Origin: Tillandsia leiboldiana | Taxonomy: Eukaryota > Streptophyta > Magnoliopsida > Poales > Bromeliaceae | Reading direction: 5' to 3' | Length of the DNA stretch: 64,000 bases | Assembly (NCBI GenBank): GCA_029204045.2 | Contig: CM055068.1 | Location: forward strand, 29,835,587 to 29,899,586 | Shown here: positions 10,601 to 21,654 of the stretch, piece by piece | How the letters are laid out: each line of letters starts with the position of its first letter | Numbering within the stretch: the first letter of the stretch is position 1 | The notes under the pieces: model-generated | The model's database searches: none | What the model was told of the DNA's origin: nothing | Seen by the model: the letters and a program-made list of their open reading frames with translations, nothing else | Position numbers and translations under genes: made by a program

Positions 10601-10901
10601 TGATGTATCACCGGTACACTCAGACTGTTGTACTTCCTTTTATTTTGGGTCTGGCTTCGGCCAGCTGGTTGTATTTTATTTGGTGAGCTGGGAGAGACAT
10701 TTGTATATTTTTTGAGAGCTATGTTGTATTTTCTTTTCTGCTTTTATCTGAGTTGTACTAGTTGTAGTTAGCTCTGTTATGCTCTTTTATTTTATCTATC
10801 TATCTGAGCAGGTTACCAGCGCTTCGTGTACACCGGAAATTCCGGGTGCACGGCGGATCTGTAGACGAGCCTGGGTTCTGGTTTACACCCGGGGCGTGAC
10901 A
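7695..10901 (+). repeat. Element A 3' LTR (complete, 3207 bp)
   Basis: Starts TGTAGTGTTC directly after the polypurine tract and ends GGGGCGTGACA. Its 5' third is GC-rich, with five CACGTG boxes (8024, 8105, 8293, 8319, 8370), and then a run of G near 8522. A TATA-like TTTAAAT lies near 8548. The donor-like CAG|GTAGGG is at 8814/8815 and the acceptor-like TTTGTTTTGCAG ends at 10503. A hairpin GATCGC / GCGATT with a 9-nt loop lies at 9933-9953. The sequence from 8330 on is the same as the 5' LTR apart from scattered substitutions and short indels, so the insertion looks fairly young. Confidence 0.93.
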
Positions 10902-10920
10902 TGTCGCCCATTCCACAGCG

Positions 10921-11021
10921 TTATATTGTCGGCAGCCAACATAATCACTTAGGAGAATAAACATGCCAATCACTCATCCCGTCCCTTGGGAGAGGTATAA
11001 AACTCAATCAGGACTCTCGCT
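10921..11021 (-). promoter_or_regulatory. Element D leader hairpin (degenerate copy)
   Basis: The hairpin at 10921-10944, read on the minus strand, has arms TTATGTTG and CAATATAA (one G-U pair) around GCTGCCGA, so the loop palindrome is lost. One strand of the outer stem, GACTCTCGCT on plus at 11012-11021, is present. Its partner was separated by the element A insertion. Confidence 0.5.
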
Positions 11022-11103
11022 ACAAGTCACGACTCTCACGAAGTCATCCAAGGGTCAAACCATAAGCCTAGGGTTTCTAAGTCCACCATGACCTACAACC
11101 TAG

Positions 11104-11115
11104 GCTCTGATACCA
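11104..11115 (-). other. Element D primer-binding site
   Basis: GCTCTGATACCA on plus is the reverse complement of the tRNA-Met primer site TGGTATCAGAGC. It lies 8 nt from the LTR boundary at 11124, the same spacing as in element A. Confidence 0.88.
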
Positions 11116-12319
11116 CTCTAATCTGTCACGCCCCGGGGTCGAAACTGCAACCCGAGCTCGCCAACAGATCCGCCGCCTATGCAAAATCCCGCATAGGCGA
11201 AGCGTCCTACCTGCAAGAAAGGGGCTACAGCTAAACAGATATCAGAGCTATAAAATAAAAGTGTTGTATAACTAAAACCAACCATCTGTACAACTGGAAT
11301 AATGATACAATATCCATCTCCCATGAATGATAATCAAACAATATCCTCAAATACAAAAATAACCAGAACTCAACAGGGAGGCAACCTGAAAATAATACAT
11401 CAGTGTACAGGCTCTCAGTACAAGTCAGATCCTCACAATACAATAATCTCTCAAAAGCGGGAAAAATAAATAATCTACTGACTGTACTCAGAATCTCCAA
11501 CGTAGGGGTACCGCTACTCTCCACAGACGGGTAGGGATCTAGCTCGCGACTCCCTCGCCTCGCACAGCAACCGTAGAATCAGTAACACCCACTAAGACTC
11601 TGCAAAACAAAGGAGAGAAAATAAATAGAAGGTGGGGGGGGGGGAACCCCCAATGGGTGTGAGAACTACACCAAAAGGGAGTTCTCAGTGGGTACCACCG
11701 CCAAGTCCAACGATCTGCCCACGAAGTCAACTAGAGGCATAAGATAATAATGCAGTAAAACTGAACAAGAAAGCTGGAGGTACTCAACAGCTACCAAGCA
11801 TCTATCTACATGCTCAAAAGAGGAAAACCAACGAAAGGTATGCAACCACTCGCACATGAAGTGCACAATCGACCCAATCGAGCTGACTGCCACATCTGGT
11901 CCAGTCAAGCCTGCGCCCACCTACAACCACCTCCCGCTACCGGGCAGGAATTACGTAGGGTGTCCACACGGACAAACTCACTATCGAATAGTGGCAAATG
12001 CAGGCTAAAGTCAAAATCCACGCTCTCTCTCAGAACGGATAGACTCAAGATCCTCAATCTCTCACACAACGGTCGAAAAACTCACAACGACCTTAGGACC
12101 ACCGTTAACCCCAAACGGTTCCCAACAACACTAGTACTGGTCTAAACACAGCTACTAGACTCCACTCAGCCCCCAGGCATGAGTGCAACAATAAAAGTAC
12201 CTGCCTGAATAAACCAAATCAATGGACCAGCAAAAACTGGCACTGCCTGCTGTGCCTGCCATATCGGGTATGCCAGCCTACGCATAACACCGATGGGAAG
12301 AATGAGTCTCAAGGACTCA

Positions 12320-14750
12320 TGTAATATAACGACTTTCTGTGTAACGTTTACCCTCTTGCTAATAAAGCACAAGTTAGAGAAAATCGGATTAACGAGTTTT
12401 ATTAAATTGATAATCATGCGGTGCGGGTATTTTTCTAGGATAGAGCTCGAAAAATGATGAACGACGGTGCGACCGGATCCGAGTTCCGACTCACGGATTC
12501 CCCGGAGAGGGGTTTTGAGGATTGCGGTAACCGTAGTGTGCATCGGAATCCGTGCAAAAGATCGGGCACATTTTTCGAGGTGGATAAGGAATTACCTCTT
12601 GTGATTAAATAATTATTATTTAATATTAAATACCCGGATGTGGGTTTTACGGTACGTATCAAGAGAAAGAAATCAATTATTCCCGAAAAGAAAAGAGAAA
12701 ACCCTAGCCGGAGAGAAAAGAAGGAAAATAGGAAAGGAAACCCAAACCGGAGCAAAAAGAAGGAAAGAAGATGAAAGCGGAGGAGTCCGATTGCTTCCGA
12801 TCAACGTGCTGAAGCCGGAAGTGCGAACGGATCATTTTCTTCGACGAGATCATGGTAAGCGAAGTTCTCCTTTTCGGTATTAGTTCGGGTTTCGTCTTTT
12901 CTTCCGGGTAGTCACCGCCACCGGCGTCACCGCCACCGCCGCCGCACCGCGCGGCGCTATGCGCCGGCCGCGGGCTGCTGTACCCGCGCGGGCTGGTGCC
13001 GCGCGGGGCGACCCCGCAGACGGCGTGCGCCACGCGGCAAAGAGCCTCGCGGGACGTCGCCCGTGGCCTGTGGCACCGGGCGGGGAGGAGCCACGCGGGG
13101 TGCCAACCGCAGGCGGCGCGCGCCGCACGGCCTAAGCACCGTGCGGGGCAGCACCCGCGCGGGCAGGCGCCGCGCGGGGTGCCAACCGCAGGATGCCCGC
13201 GCCGCGCGGGGTGCCACACGCATGCCAGGGCACCCGCGTGGGCAGGTGCCGTGCGGGGTGCCGCCCACATGCAAGGGCACCCGCGCGGGCAGGTGCCGCG
13301 CGGGCTGCCGCCGCGGGCAGCGCACGGGCCGCGCGGCCAAGGCCGTGCGGGGCGCCACCCGTGAGCGGCGCCCGGGGGAATTTGGCCGCGCGGCCGTGCC
13401 GCATTCGGCCCCGTCGTCCGTCGCGCGGCGTTCCTGCCGCCGTTGCCGAGTTTCATCGTATTCTTGGGTTTTGGGTTCCGTAACTTACAGGATATCGTCA
13501 GTCTAACCGGTTGTTTTCTTTTGGGGGATTTTCTTAGGTCCGGGTGCCGATTGTGAGCGTGTTGCGGCTCTAGGTGTTCCGGTCAGCACATTTCGAGGTG
13601 GGTACCTTTCGGCATTTCCGGTGTTTAGTCGTTCCCGTGTATTTCGTGAAATTAAAGTAGATGTTTCTTTGGTAAACTGTCTAATCCTATTGCATGAGAA
13701 TCCCGTTTTATTTCTAACTGAGGCGACTGAGGTTTCGGTGCTGTATTACATGCCGGTTTCGGCATACATGCTCAAAATTGCTTACACGCACACCGGCGGT
13801 CTGGCCACCGCACAGGGTGTATTTTTTCGGAAAGATGGTTCGATTACCCATGTACCCCATGACTAGGGATGATGGGGACCCCTCACGGTGAGGTAACTGC
13901 TTCTTGGGCAGTAGAGGGGTTGGAGGCACCAAGGAACGAGCGCAGTAATTCTTGGGTAGGTGCCCAGCGTGATTTTTGACAGGGGATGTGGCGATTCATG
14001 AGGGGGAAGTGGAATGCTCTGGTGTATCAGTTTGTTACAGTATTTATAGCATTTACTTGTTTATCATCTACTTTATCTGTCACTGACTACCCACACTGTG
14101 ACAGGTCCGAGCAGGGGTGGGAACCGGGACGACAGTGAGGCGGCGTTTAGAGGACCTTAGCCGTTTGAGGCTAATTAGCCTTCTATTTCACTTGCGGTTA
14201 TCTTTTATTGTTTTTGGTTAGTAGGCTTGTGATTGCTTGTTAGTGGAATATTGCGGATGTTGGGTTGAGATCTTAGCTTAGGGATGACATCTTGTATTTG
14301 TGCTTTCTGAGACTTAGATATGCGGCTTGTTTTCAAATATCAAAATGGTTTCGAAAGTGTTTTCAAACTAAGTGTCGTGTGGGCACTGATTTCCAAACCT
14401 GTGGATTTATCCTTTCAAGCAATGTTGCCGCTTAAAAGAGATTGCGAAAATGTTTTGTAAAACCGGATGTCGTGTGGACACTGTCTTTCAAACCTATGGA
14501 TTTATCCTTTCATTCGTGATGTGGTGATTATTGTTATGGTTAAGTGTGATCTCTCCTTTTGAATGTTCTGTGATTGCTTGGTTAAAGTACAAGTCGTGTT
14601 TGAAACGCCGTACATATACAAAGGAGACTCCGTCCGTTTGTGGAGTGAATTTGTATATGGGGCGGGTCTAGCGCGCACCGGAGGTGAGGTTAATTTCAAG
14701 AAAAAAATATACACGTTTTTCTACTCTTTTAAAACCTCCGGGGCGTGACA
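12320..14750 (+). repeat. Solo LTR F with 5-bp target-site duplication ACTCA
   Basis: TGTAATATAACGAC...GGGGCGTGACA is flanked by ACTCA on both sides (12315-12319 and 14751-14755), with no primer site or polypurine tract attached. This is the signature of LTR-LTR recombination that removed the interior of an inserted element. The Tekay-like terminus GGGGCGTGACA groups it with the gypsy elements here, but its body is unlike A-E. A 480-bp block (about 12905-13380) is extremely GC-rich, with imperfect repeats of GCGCGGGGTGCC. The long reading frames there on both strands follow from base composition and are not credible genes. Confidence 0.92.
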
Positions 14751-14954
14751 ACTCAAGGCCTGCCATATCGGGTATGCCAGCCTACGCATAACATCGATGG
14801 GAAGAAAGAGTCTCAAGGACTCAAGGCCTGCCATATCGGGTATGCCAGCCTACGCATAACACCGATGGGAAGAAGGAGTCTCAAGGACTCAAGGCCTGCC
14901 ATATCGGGTATGCCAGCCTACGCATAACACCGATGGGAAGAAGGAGTCTCAAGG
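14751..14954. repeat. 68-bp tandem repeat, three units (fourth unit at about 12255-12319)
   Basis: Three near-identical units, each including GGCCTGCCATATCGGGTATG and GTCTCAAGGACTC, run in tandem. A fourth lies left of solo LTR F, so F inserted inside the array. Element A has a single copy of the core in opposite orientation (about 1812-1885 and 10145-10220), so the array is an expansion of an ancestral LTR segment. Confidence 0.9.
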
Positions 14955-16869
14955 ACTCAAAGCCTGCCTGTCGCACACTCCTGAGTGGCACTCGAGGGGA
15001 GCGACCCGCACGAGTAAGGTGTCTCTATAACAAGTATCACTGTAACAAGTATCACTGTAACAAGTATCACCATATAGCAGGACTGGATCACGACTCTGAT
15101 CAAAGTGGGAAAACCCATCCACTAAAGGGAAACCCGATCCCCAAACTGAAACAACAGTAAACAATAAGTGGGAAACTCCATCCACTAAAGGAAATCTGAT
15201 ACACAAGTATATATCCGGTCAACCGCCCAATATCAGCAGTCGCCGCAAAACCCCACAGGTCCACGATCTAATCCAACCTGTCCCAAACACACAGTCCCGA
15301 CTACACTCTCCCAAACCCCTACTCGAACCCGAGCAACATGAATCTAGAAGAAAAGGAGAAAGAACAAACATGGTTTCTCCTAAGTCAGATTCCAACATGA
15401 TAGTGTAGCAATAAATGATGGCCTATCTAGATATCCATACAAGCATGCAAATGTCCTCAAGGAAGATAAAACAAATATAACAATTAGTAGCACCACCTGC
15501 CAAATCCACTAATCCGCTATACCCGTCCATAATCCATGGTCCATCAAAAGAATGATCGGAATAATATCCGCACATAGATATAGCCTCCTACTCCATCGCG
15601 TAATCATATCATAAAAGACTATGTGCAACATGGCATTCTGAAAGATCACTACTATAGTATATCAATCTGCATGATCTAGGCCATTCCTCAAGCTTCCATC
15701 TCGATGCTAAATATTAATTGTACAATTAAACATGCATACTAGCAATCACATAGGGTAAATCCCTTTAGGTAAGCTTTTACTATTCATAATTCTGGATATC
15801 CAAATCTAGAGAGTCCTCAATAATATTTAACATGAATATTCACTTGCAATTCCTTGTACAACTGTCATCCCTAAGCTTACCCCTTAATCACAAATATTGT
15901 ACCCTATACATGCATGCATTCTAACATACAGAATTAGAGAACCGTCCATCGGTTCTGGAGATGAAGAAACCCACCTGAAACGCTTTCCGCAGGCAAAGCC
16001 GAAGTCGGTGAAGTGCGTAGTCACACGCTATCCAACATCCACCGAAACTACACCCTCGGTACTCAGTCGCACATGCCTCTGCCTCAACCAACAATGCAAC
16101 CACATACAACAATCAAATACCCCAAATACCCAAACAGCACACGCTGTTTTCCAAACCAGCAGAGAAGAGGGGGGATTCTCACCTGTGTACAGTCCTCCAA
16201 AAATCCTAGAAAAATCACGGTTGTGATCCTCGCGACGATTAGATACAAATCGAGTATTTATACGTCCCGTTCTGACACATGTAGGCCAAGATATAAATAC
16301 AACAATGCGGGTATGTCAAAGTATCCACAAACAAAATCCGGAAGGAAATCATTCCGCAAGAAGCATAATTATCACCTTCGAAGGGTCCTCCAAAAATTCT
16401 GATAAAAATACGGGTGCGTTCCTCTCGAAGCGTAGATATCAATCGAGTCCTTAAACGCCTCATTCTGATGCTCGTAGACCAAGAAAATCTAACAATACTC
16501 CACCGATGTCCCATACCTCGCAGCAGTACAAAGGGTCACAGAAAAGCCTCAAAAACCATGCCAAAACCCCAAAATGTGGTGAAATGATCAACACAAAAAT
16601 CGAAGGCGTACCTCTCGTGAATGCGCTGCCGCAAAAATCGGCTCAAAATTCCAACAGGGTAGCTCTGGGGTTCTCGCGCACTGAAATGCGACGGTAGAAG
16701 CCAAAATCCGAGAAGTGTCGAAGTGCGCCGCGTCGCAGAAAACGCCGATGCCGCGGCCTCCAAAAATATCCTAGATCCGTCGGAGAGTAGAGGACAAAGG
16801 GGTGAGGGCTCTGCTCAAAGGGGAGCTCCAGAAAACCTCCAAAATCCGCACAAAAGGGCACCAAATGCC

Positions 16870-16877
16870 TATTTATA
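16870..16877 (-). promoter_or_regulatory. TATA box of element D LTR
   Basis: Reads TATAAATAGG on the minus strand. It lies just downstream of the GC-rich block and about 266 nt upstream of the donor-like site, the same spacing as in B, C and E. Confidence 0.7.
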
Positions 16878-17734
16878 GGTTGAAATCCGGACGAACAATA
16901 CACATTGGGGGCATTTTTCGAGCGCCCGAAAGTTTCGGGCGCCCGAAAGTTTCGGGCGCCAACAGTAGCGCCCGATCTGGCCGTCCATCCCGCGCCCGGA
17001 TGCACCAGATTGCGCCACGTCACTGCCGAACAGGGAACATCCAACGACGCCAACCGCCAGGCGCCGCGTGGCCCGCGCGGAGGCTGACGCGTGGCGCGCC
17101 CACGAGCGGGAACCGCACTTCAACGCGTTGGTCGCCGCGCCTACCTGCCGCGCACGCTTCTCGAGGCCTGCCGCCTAGCCTGTGGACCGCGCCCACTACA
17201 CCAGCGAAACATCTGCTGCCACGTGTCCAAAGCGGGCCAACGGGAAGCTGCCACGTGGCACGCCGCCCCCGCTGCACCGCGCGCCTGCCCGTGCGCCTGC
17301 CCGCGCCCGCGCGCTACCCGTGCCTGCTCCCGTGGGCCGGGCCCAATGCGCCACCACTCCAGCTCTGCCACGTGGCGTACGGCGCCAATTGAAAGCCGCC
17401 ACATGGCACGCTCCTCCGTCCACCGGTCCACCATGCACCCAAAAACACCAGAAAACTTTCGGGCGTCCGTTTTTGGCCGTCCAGACTCAGAAAAATACAA
17501 GCAAGTAGTCGATTTCCATCGTTTTCGCGCGCCGAGTCCAAATCCAATGTCCGTTTTGCCCAATTACACTTCTAAAATTTTGGTGGGGCAACCAAATACA
17601 CTCGTGATCTATTTTCTCACATTGAGTCCATCACTTGTGTCCAATTTGCGCAAAAACAACTCCATCACCCAACATAAGCCTCCAGAAGCTGCTGATCCAA
17701 CATTAAACCTATCGCTGGGATTCAGATCCTCACA

Positions 17735-18196
17735 CTACTGGTTTACTAATGGTTCTCACCCCCATTATTGTTTCCTCTTTTTCTTTCCTTTGTTTTGCAG
17801 AGTCTTCTGCGGGAGTTGCTGTTCTTTCGGTCGTTGTTCGAGGCGAGGGAGTCACGAGCTAGATCCTTACCGCCCGAGGAGTGTAGCTGTATCCCCTAGT
17901 TGGAGATTCCTAGCACTGTCAGCTGGATTTTTATTGTTTACTCTGAGAGGGATCTTTTGTATTTTGAGAGACTGATGTACTATAGTTTTAGCTTATCTCC
18001 CTTTTTGGAGTTGAGAGATGCTGTACTGAGGATATTGTATGATGATTATCGTTATTTGAGGAGATGGATATTGTACCTTATTTCGTGATGTTCTGTGGTC
18101 GGATTTTATTTTACAGCATTTTATTTCCGCTCTGATACTTGCATAGCTATAGTGCTATCTTTTGCAGGTTAGACGCTTCGCCTATGTGGGATTACC
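17735..18196 (+). repeat. Element C 5' LTR, middle fragment between D and B
   Basis: Matches the C 3' LTR from about 52020 to 52490, including the pyrimidine tract and TTTGTTTTGCAG (AG at 17799-17800). Its left boundary is the D insertion and its right boundary is the B insertion. It ends in TTACC (18192-18196), the B target-site copy. Confidence 0.9.
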
Positions 18197-18863
18197 TGTC
18201 ACGCCCCGGGTGTAAACCGGAACCCAGGCCCGTCTACAGATCCGTCGTGCACACGGTATTTTCCGCGTACACGAAGCGCCAAATCTGCTCAGATATAAGA
18301 GATAATAATAAAAGAGCAATAAAAACAGAGCTGAACTAAAACTAATACATCTCAGACTGAAGCTGAAAATAAAATACAATACATCTGTATAAATGATACA
18401 TCTGTCTCTCCCAGCTCGCCAAAATAAATACAACCTGCTGGCAAAAGCCAGTCCCAAATGTAAAAGTACAACCGTCTGAGGAAACATGGGTACACCAACA
18501 GTCCAGCTAACTCGCTCATCCTGCCTCGAGATCTATCTACTCAGCCGTCCTCTCTCCTCGACTCGCCGCTGAAAGCCCAGCAGCACCCGCAGAAGACACT
18601 GCAAACCAAGGAAGAAGAAAAAGAGGAAAGAAAAAAATGGTGGTGAGAACTACTAGTAAACCAGTAGCCTCCCCTAGTGGGTAAAACCTTAAACTCTGAC
18701 ACACCCACTAGGTCTACAAGAGGCAAAAAGGAAAGAAGAGTGGTAAGAAATGAAACTACTGAGAAAGGGAAATCTACCACTACTATGCCTCTAAAAATAC
18801 AGTCCTAGACTGGAATAACCGTATGAAACAATAACCAACCGTCCCAGATGAACCCAATCTGTA

Positions 18864-18968
18864 CCGCCCTCATCATCGGGCAAGTAAGCCGCGCCGATGT
18901 GATAGCAAAACTCCTGCTGCCGCCCTCATCATCGGGCAAATAAGCCGCGCCGATGTGATAGCAAAAAT
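18864..18968. repeat. 56-bp direct repeat, two units, in B LTR
   Basis: CCGCCCTCATCATCGGGCAA begins at 18864 and again at 18920, each copy running through CGCGCCGATGTGATAGCAAA. Confidence 0.9.
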
Positions 18969-19164
18969 GTCCATTACTGTCTGGCCCCGGCCTCCGGAGG
19001 GGAACTCGAGGGGAGCGACCCACACGAGGAAAGCATCACCGGGCAATAACCGCACCGGTGTGATAAGTATCAAAAGCAGGACTGGATCAATATAAAACCC
19101 TAGTGGAACACACCCCTCCACTAAAAGAAAACTGATCCCCAATCTAATGCACAAATGAACATCC

Positions 19165-19415
19165 GGTCAATCGCCCAAAATCTGCGATCGTCGCAATACC
19201 TCACAATCCACAACCAAGTCTCACAACCGACCTCCGGTCAACCGCCCAATATCCGCGGTCGCCCGAATAACCCATAATCATAATCATGTCCCACATCCGA
19301 CATCTGGTCAACCGCCTACTATCCGCGGTTGCCACAAAACCCTCTAGTCCATAATCATGCCCTGTCACCGATGTCCTATAACCGACATCCGGTCAACCGC
19401 CCAATATCCGCGGTC
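19165..19415 (-). repeat. Tandem hairpin units (about 70-85 bp) in B LTR
   Basis: Four units each place an AACCGC-type arm and a GCGGTT-type arm around a 9-nt loop. On plus, the arms begin at 19169, 19240, 19310 and 19395. Read on the minus strand, stems are GATCGC/GCGATT, GACCGC/GCGGTT, AACCGC/GCGGTT and GACCGC/GCGGTT. The units recur in the B 5' LTR (44470-44745) and, as single or multiple copies, in the A, C and D LTRs. Confidence 0.8.
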
Positions 19416-20739
19416 GCCGCCAAAACCCATAATCCATAATCCAGGCCCCGGCTACACTATCCCAAACCCCTGCTCAAACCCGAGCAACAAATACCACCTG
19501 ACTAACGAAAGGAGAAAAGAAACAAACAAGGTTTCTCCTAAGTCAAGTTCCGGCATGAAAGTGTAGCGATAAAAGATGGCCTATCTAGATGTCCGTACTA
19601 GCATGCAAGTGTTCTCAAGGAAATATAATTTAAGTCATTGATCATTAACAGTATCCACCTATGCATGTCACCTACCCTCAAGTAGAACCACTAACAGGAA
19701 AATCATATAGTCCAAAATAAATATTCCATTCCACATGCAAGGTTAAACGCTATCAAAGCAACCCAATCCCCACACAGGCATGCATAAACCCAACCCCGAT
19801 CATGATTAATCAAGATGTCCAAGTAAAGGGGGTCACTCTAATATTCCTAGTGAGCATGTCAAAATAGAGGTAAGCAACAACAACCCACCTCGAGCACTAA
19901 GTCCTTGTCCCAACAGTGAAGTCCACGCCCGGTCTAAACAATCACCACAACACTGCACAAAACACCCCAAAAAGGACATACACAATTAACATACAATGCT
20001 CACACAAAATCTGTCCCAAACAAAATAGTCCACAGTTTTGCCTTTTTCACCTGCGAGATCTACTCGAAAAATTCCAGGAAAAATACTCTCACGATCCTCG
20101 CGACGAACCGGTCGAAATGAGTACCTACACGTTCAAATCCGAGTTTCCTACGTTGAGATACAAATCCGACAAGGGAACCACCTCGAAATAAACTGCTCTA
20201 AAAAACTGTAGCAATAACTTATGTACACAGAGATTTTTCACCTTCGAAAAGTATTCAGAAAAATCTGAGAAAAATCCAGGAGATTCCTTGCAAAATGTAG
20301 ATTAAAAACGCCTTCTGAAACGCCTCGATCTGATGCTTGTCCACAAAGATATGGCTGAAATACCACAGTGCTGTCCAAAACTCCGCCCAAGAAAAAGGGT
20401 CAAATGAAAGCTCAGGAAAATCCAAGATAAACTCAAAACGAGGGAAAACTCAAGTCACAAAGATCGTAGCCCTACCTGTCGTGAAGCCAACGGCACAAAA
20501 ATCAACAAAAAAGGTGGTTGGAGTAAGCCGGGGGAGTCCTCGCACCAAAACGCGATGAAGAAGATCACAAACGAATGAGCATCGCGTCGCGCCGTAAAAA
20601 TGGGAACCGTGGTATGCGTGCCGCAGAAAAATCCTGGAATCTGCAGATGGATCCGGCTCTGGGAGAGGAGGAAATCTCCTGAAAGTTGGACTGCAAAAAT
20701 CCGCACAGAGAAAAAGTTCTTCAGTGCTGAACAGGGGCC

Positions 20740-20747
20740 TATTTATA
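20740..20747 (-). promoter_or_regulatory. TATA box of element B 3' LTR
   Basis: Reads CCTATAAATAGG on the minus strand, about 270 nt upstream of the donor-like site and directly downstream of the GC-rich, CACGTG-containing block. Confidence 0.72.
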
Positions 20748-21618
20748 GGCTGGAAAAACAATTCTGAAAATGACGCATGTGTCCTTAAATCCGGGCGCTC
20801 GATTCTTCCGGGCCGCTACAGTGTTGGGCCCGGCCCAACACTGTGCGGGCCCGAATTCCTGACGGGCCTCCACGTAGCCCGCAAAACAGCGGACAGGCAA
20901 TCCCACTGCTAGCCTCGCGCCACGTGGCCCACCGAGGTGCCGACACGTGGCGCGCCCGAGCGCGGGAAAAACCCGACAACGCGCCATGTGCGCGCCTACG
21001 CCGCCGCCCTGCCATCTCTGCACGCACGATTCCCGAGGCACCGCCCCACAGCACCGTGGACCGCGACCAATGAACCACCCTCTCCGAACCTGCCACGTGG
21101 CCGCCCTCTGGTGCACGCCGGCGCCGTGGACCGTGCGTCTGCCCGCGCCCCTGTGCACTTGCCCGCGGCCGCGCGCCGCCTGCCCGAGCCTGCGCCGCCG
21201 TCCTCCGCTGCTGCCCGCCGCCGCCGGCCGTCGCCGGAAACACTGTTCCGGCCATGAACAGTGATTTTACTGTAGCAACCTCCGAAAAATGCTTGTAAAT
21301 AGCCCATTTTGACCGTTTCCGCGCGCTGAGTCCAAATCCGGTGTCCGATTTGCCAAATTCCACTCCTAAAAATTGCCGAAGGCATTCGGAAAGGCATTTT
21401 TGATCCGAATTTCGCGCTGAGTCAAAATTTGATATCCGTTTTGCGCGAAAACACCTCTAAACATCCGACGGGGTCCCCCGGTTACCCACGTGATCCATTT
21501 TAGCCCGAAGTCCGCCACTTGTGTCCAATTGGTGCACTAACACCTCCAACACACAGTACAGGCCCCCAGAAGTCACCCATCACTCTACAACAGCTCTGCG
21601 AAGATCCAGGTCATCACA

Positions 21619-21654
21619 TCCTCTCCCACTAAAGAAAGTTTCGTCCTCGAAACT
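21619..21654 (-). other. Element B polypurine tract and pre-PPT hairpin
   Basis: On the minus strand AGTTTCG and CGAAACT pair around AGGA (21637-21654), followed by TTTAGTGGGAGAGGA and then the LTR. Confidence 0.75.

Larger units (their letters stand above)
1..10901 (+). mobile_element. Gypsy element A (Ty3/gypsy, Tekay/Del-type chromovirus), 5' end outside window
   Basis: This is a near-complete LTR retrotransposon. The part of the 5' LTR inside the window (1-2565) matches 8330-10901 of the 3' LTR (7695-10901), so about 635 bp of 5' LTR lie upstream of the window. Between the LTRs are a tRNA-Met-type primer site, a structured leader, one gag-pol frame and a polypurine tract. The LTR termini are TG...CA. 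The domain order PR-RT-RNaseH-IN followed by a chromodomain-like C-terminus, plus LTRs over 3 kb, fits Tekay/Del. It is inserted in the leader of minus-strand element D, whose sequence resumes at 10902. The left target-site copy is off-window, so the TSD cannot be confirmed. Confidence 0.93.
10902..17734 (-). mobile_element. Gypsy element D (minus): leader and 5' LTR only
   Basis: Only the 5' end of this minus-strand element is visible. The leader lies at 10902-11123 and the 5' LTR at 11124-17734, interrupted by solo LTR F. Element A sits in the leader, so the rest of D is left of the window. The right LTR end (...CCTCACA, 17734) abuts C LTR sequence, so D inserted in the C 5' LTR; the next bases, CTACT, are the likely target-site copy. 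D is the same family as element E, judging by the shared leader and shared LTR start (TCACGCCCCGGGGTCGAAAC). Confidence 0.85.
11124..17734 (-). repeat. Element D 5' LTR, split by solo LTR F
   Basis: Starts TGTCACGCC and ends CCTCACA on plus. Without F it is about 4.2 kb. It contains an array of 68-bp repeats (one copy left of F, three right), an acceptor-like CTGCAAAACAAAGG at 11600, the 9-nt-loop hairpin (15221-15241), a donor-like site at 16611, a TATA box at 16870-16877 and a GC-rich upstream promoter (about 16900-17440) with CACGTG boxes near 17220, 17251 and 17368. The 15240-16500 stretch is AT-richer and I see nothing else in it. Confidence 0.85.
18197..21618 (-). repeat. Element B 3' LTR (3422 bp)
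   Basis: Starts TGTCACGCCCCGGG and ends GGTCATCACA on plus. It contains an acceptor-like site (AG on minus at 18599-18600), a two-unit 56-bp repeat (from 18864), four hairpin units (19169-19415), a donor-like CAG|GTAGGG at 20475/20476, a TATA box at 20740-20747 and GC-rich promoter sequence with CACGTG boxes near 20917, 20942, 21091 and 21486. Apart from this nothing coding is seen. Confidence 0.93.

Noticed and set aside
12704..13456. 250-codon minus-strand frame, with other long frames on both strands
   Set aside because: It lies in the GC-extreme block of solo LTR F, where stop codons are rare. The peptide is Ala/Arg/Pro/Gly repeats without a recognisable domain.
14751..14954. Possible CRISPR array (68-bp repeats)
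   Set aside because: The units abut directly with no unique spacers and lie in a plant retrotransposon LTR.
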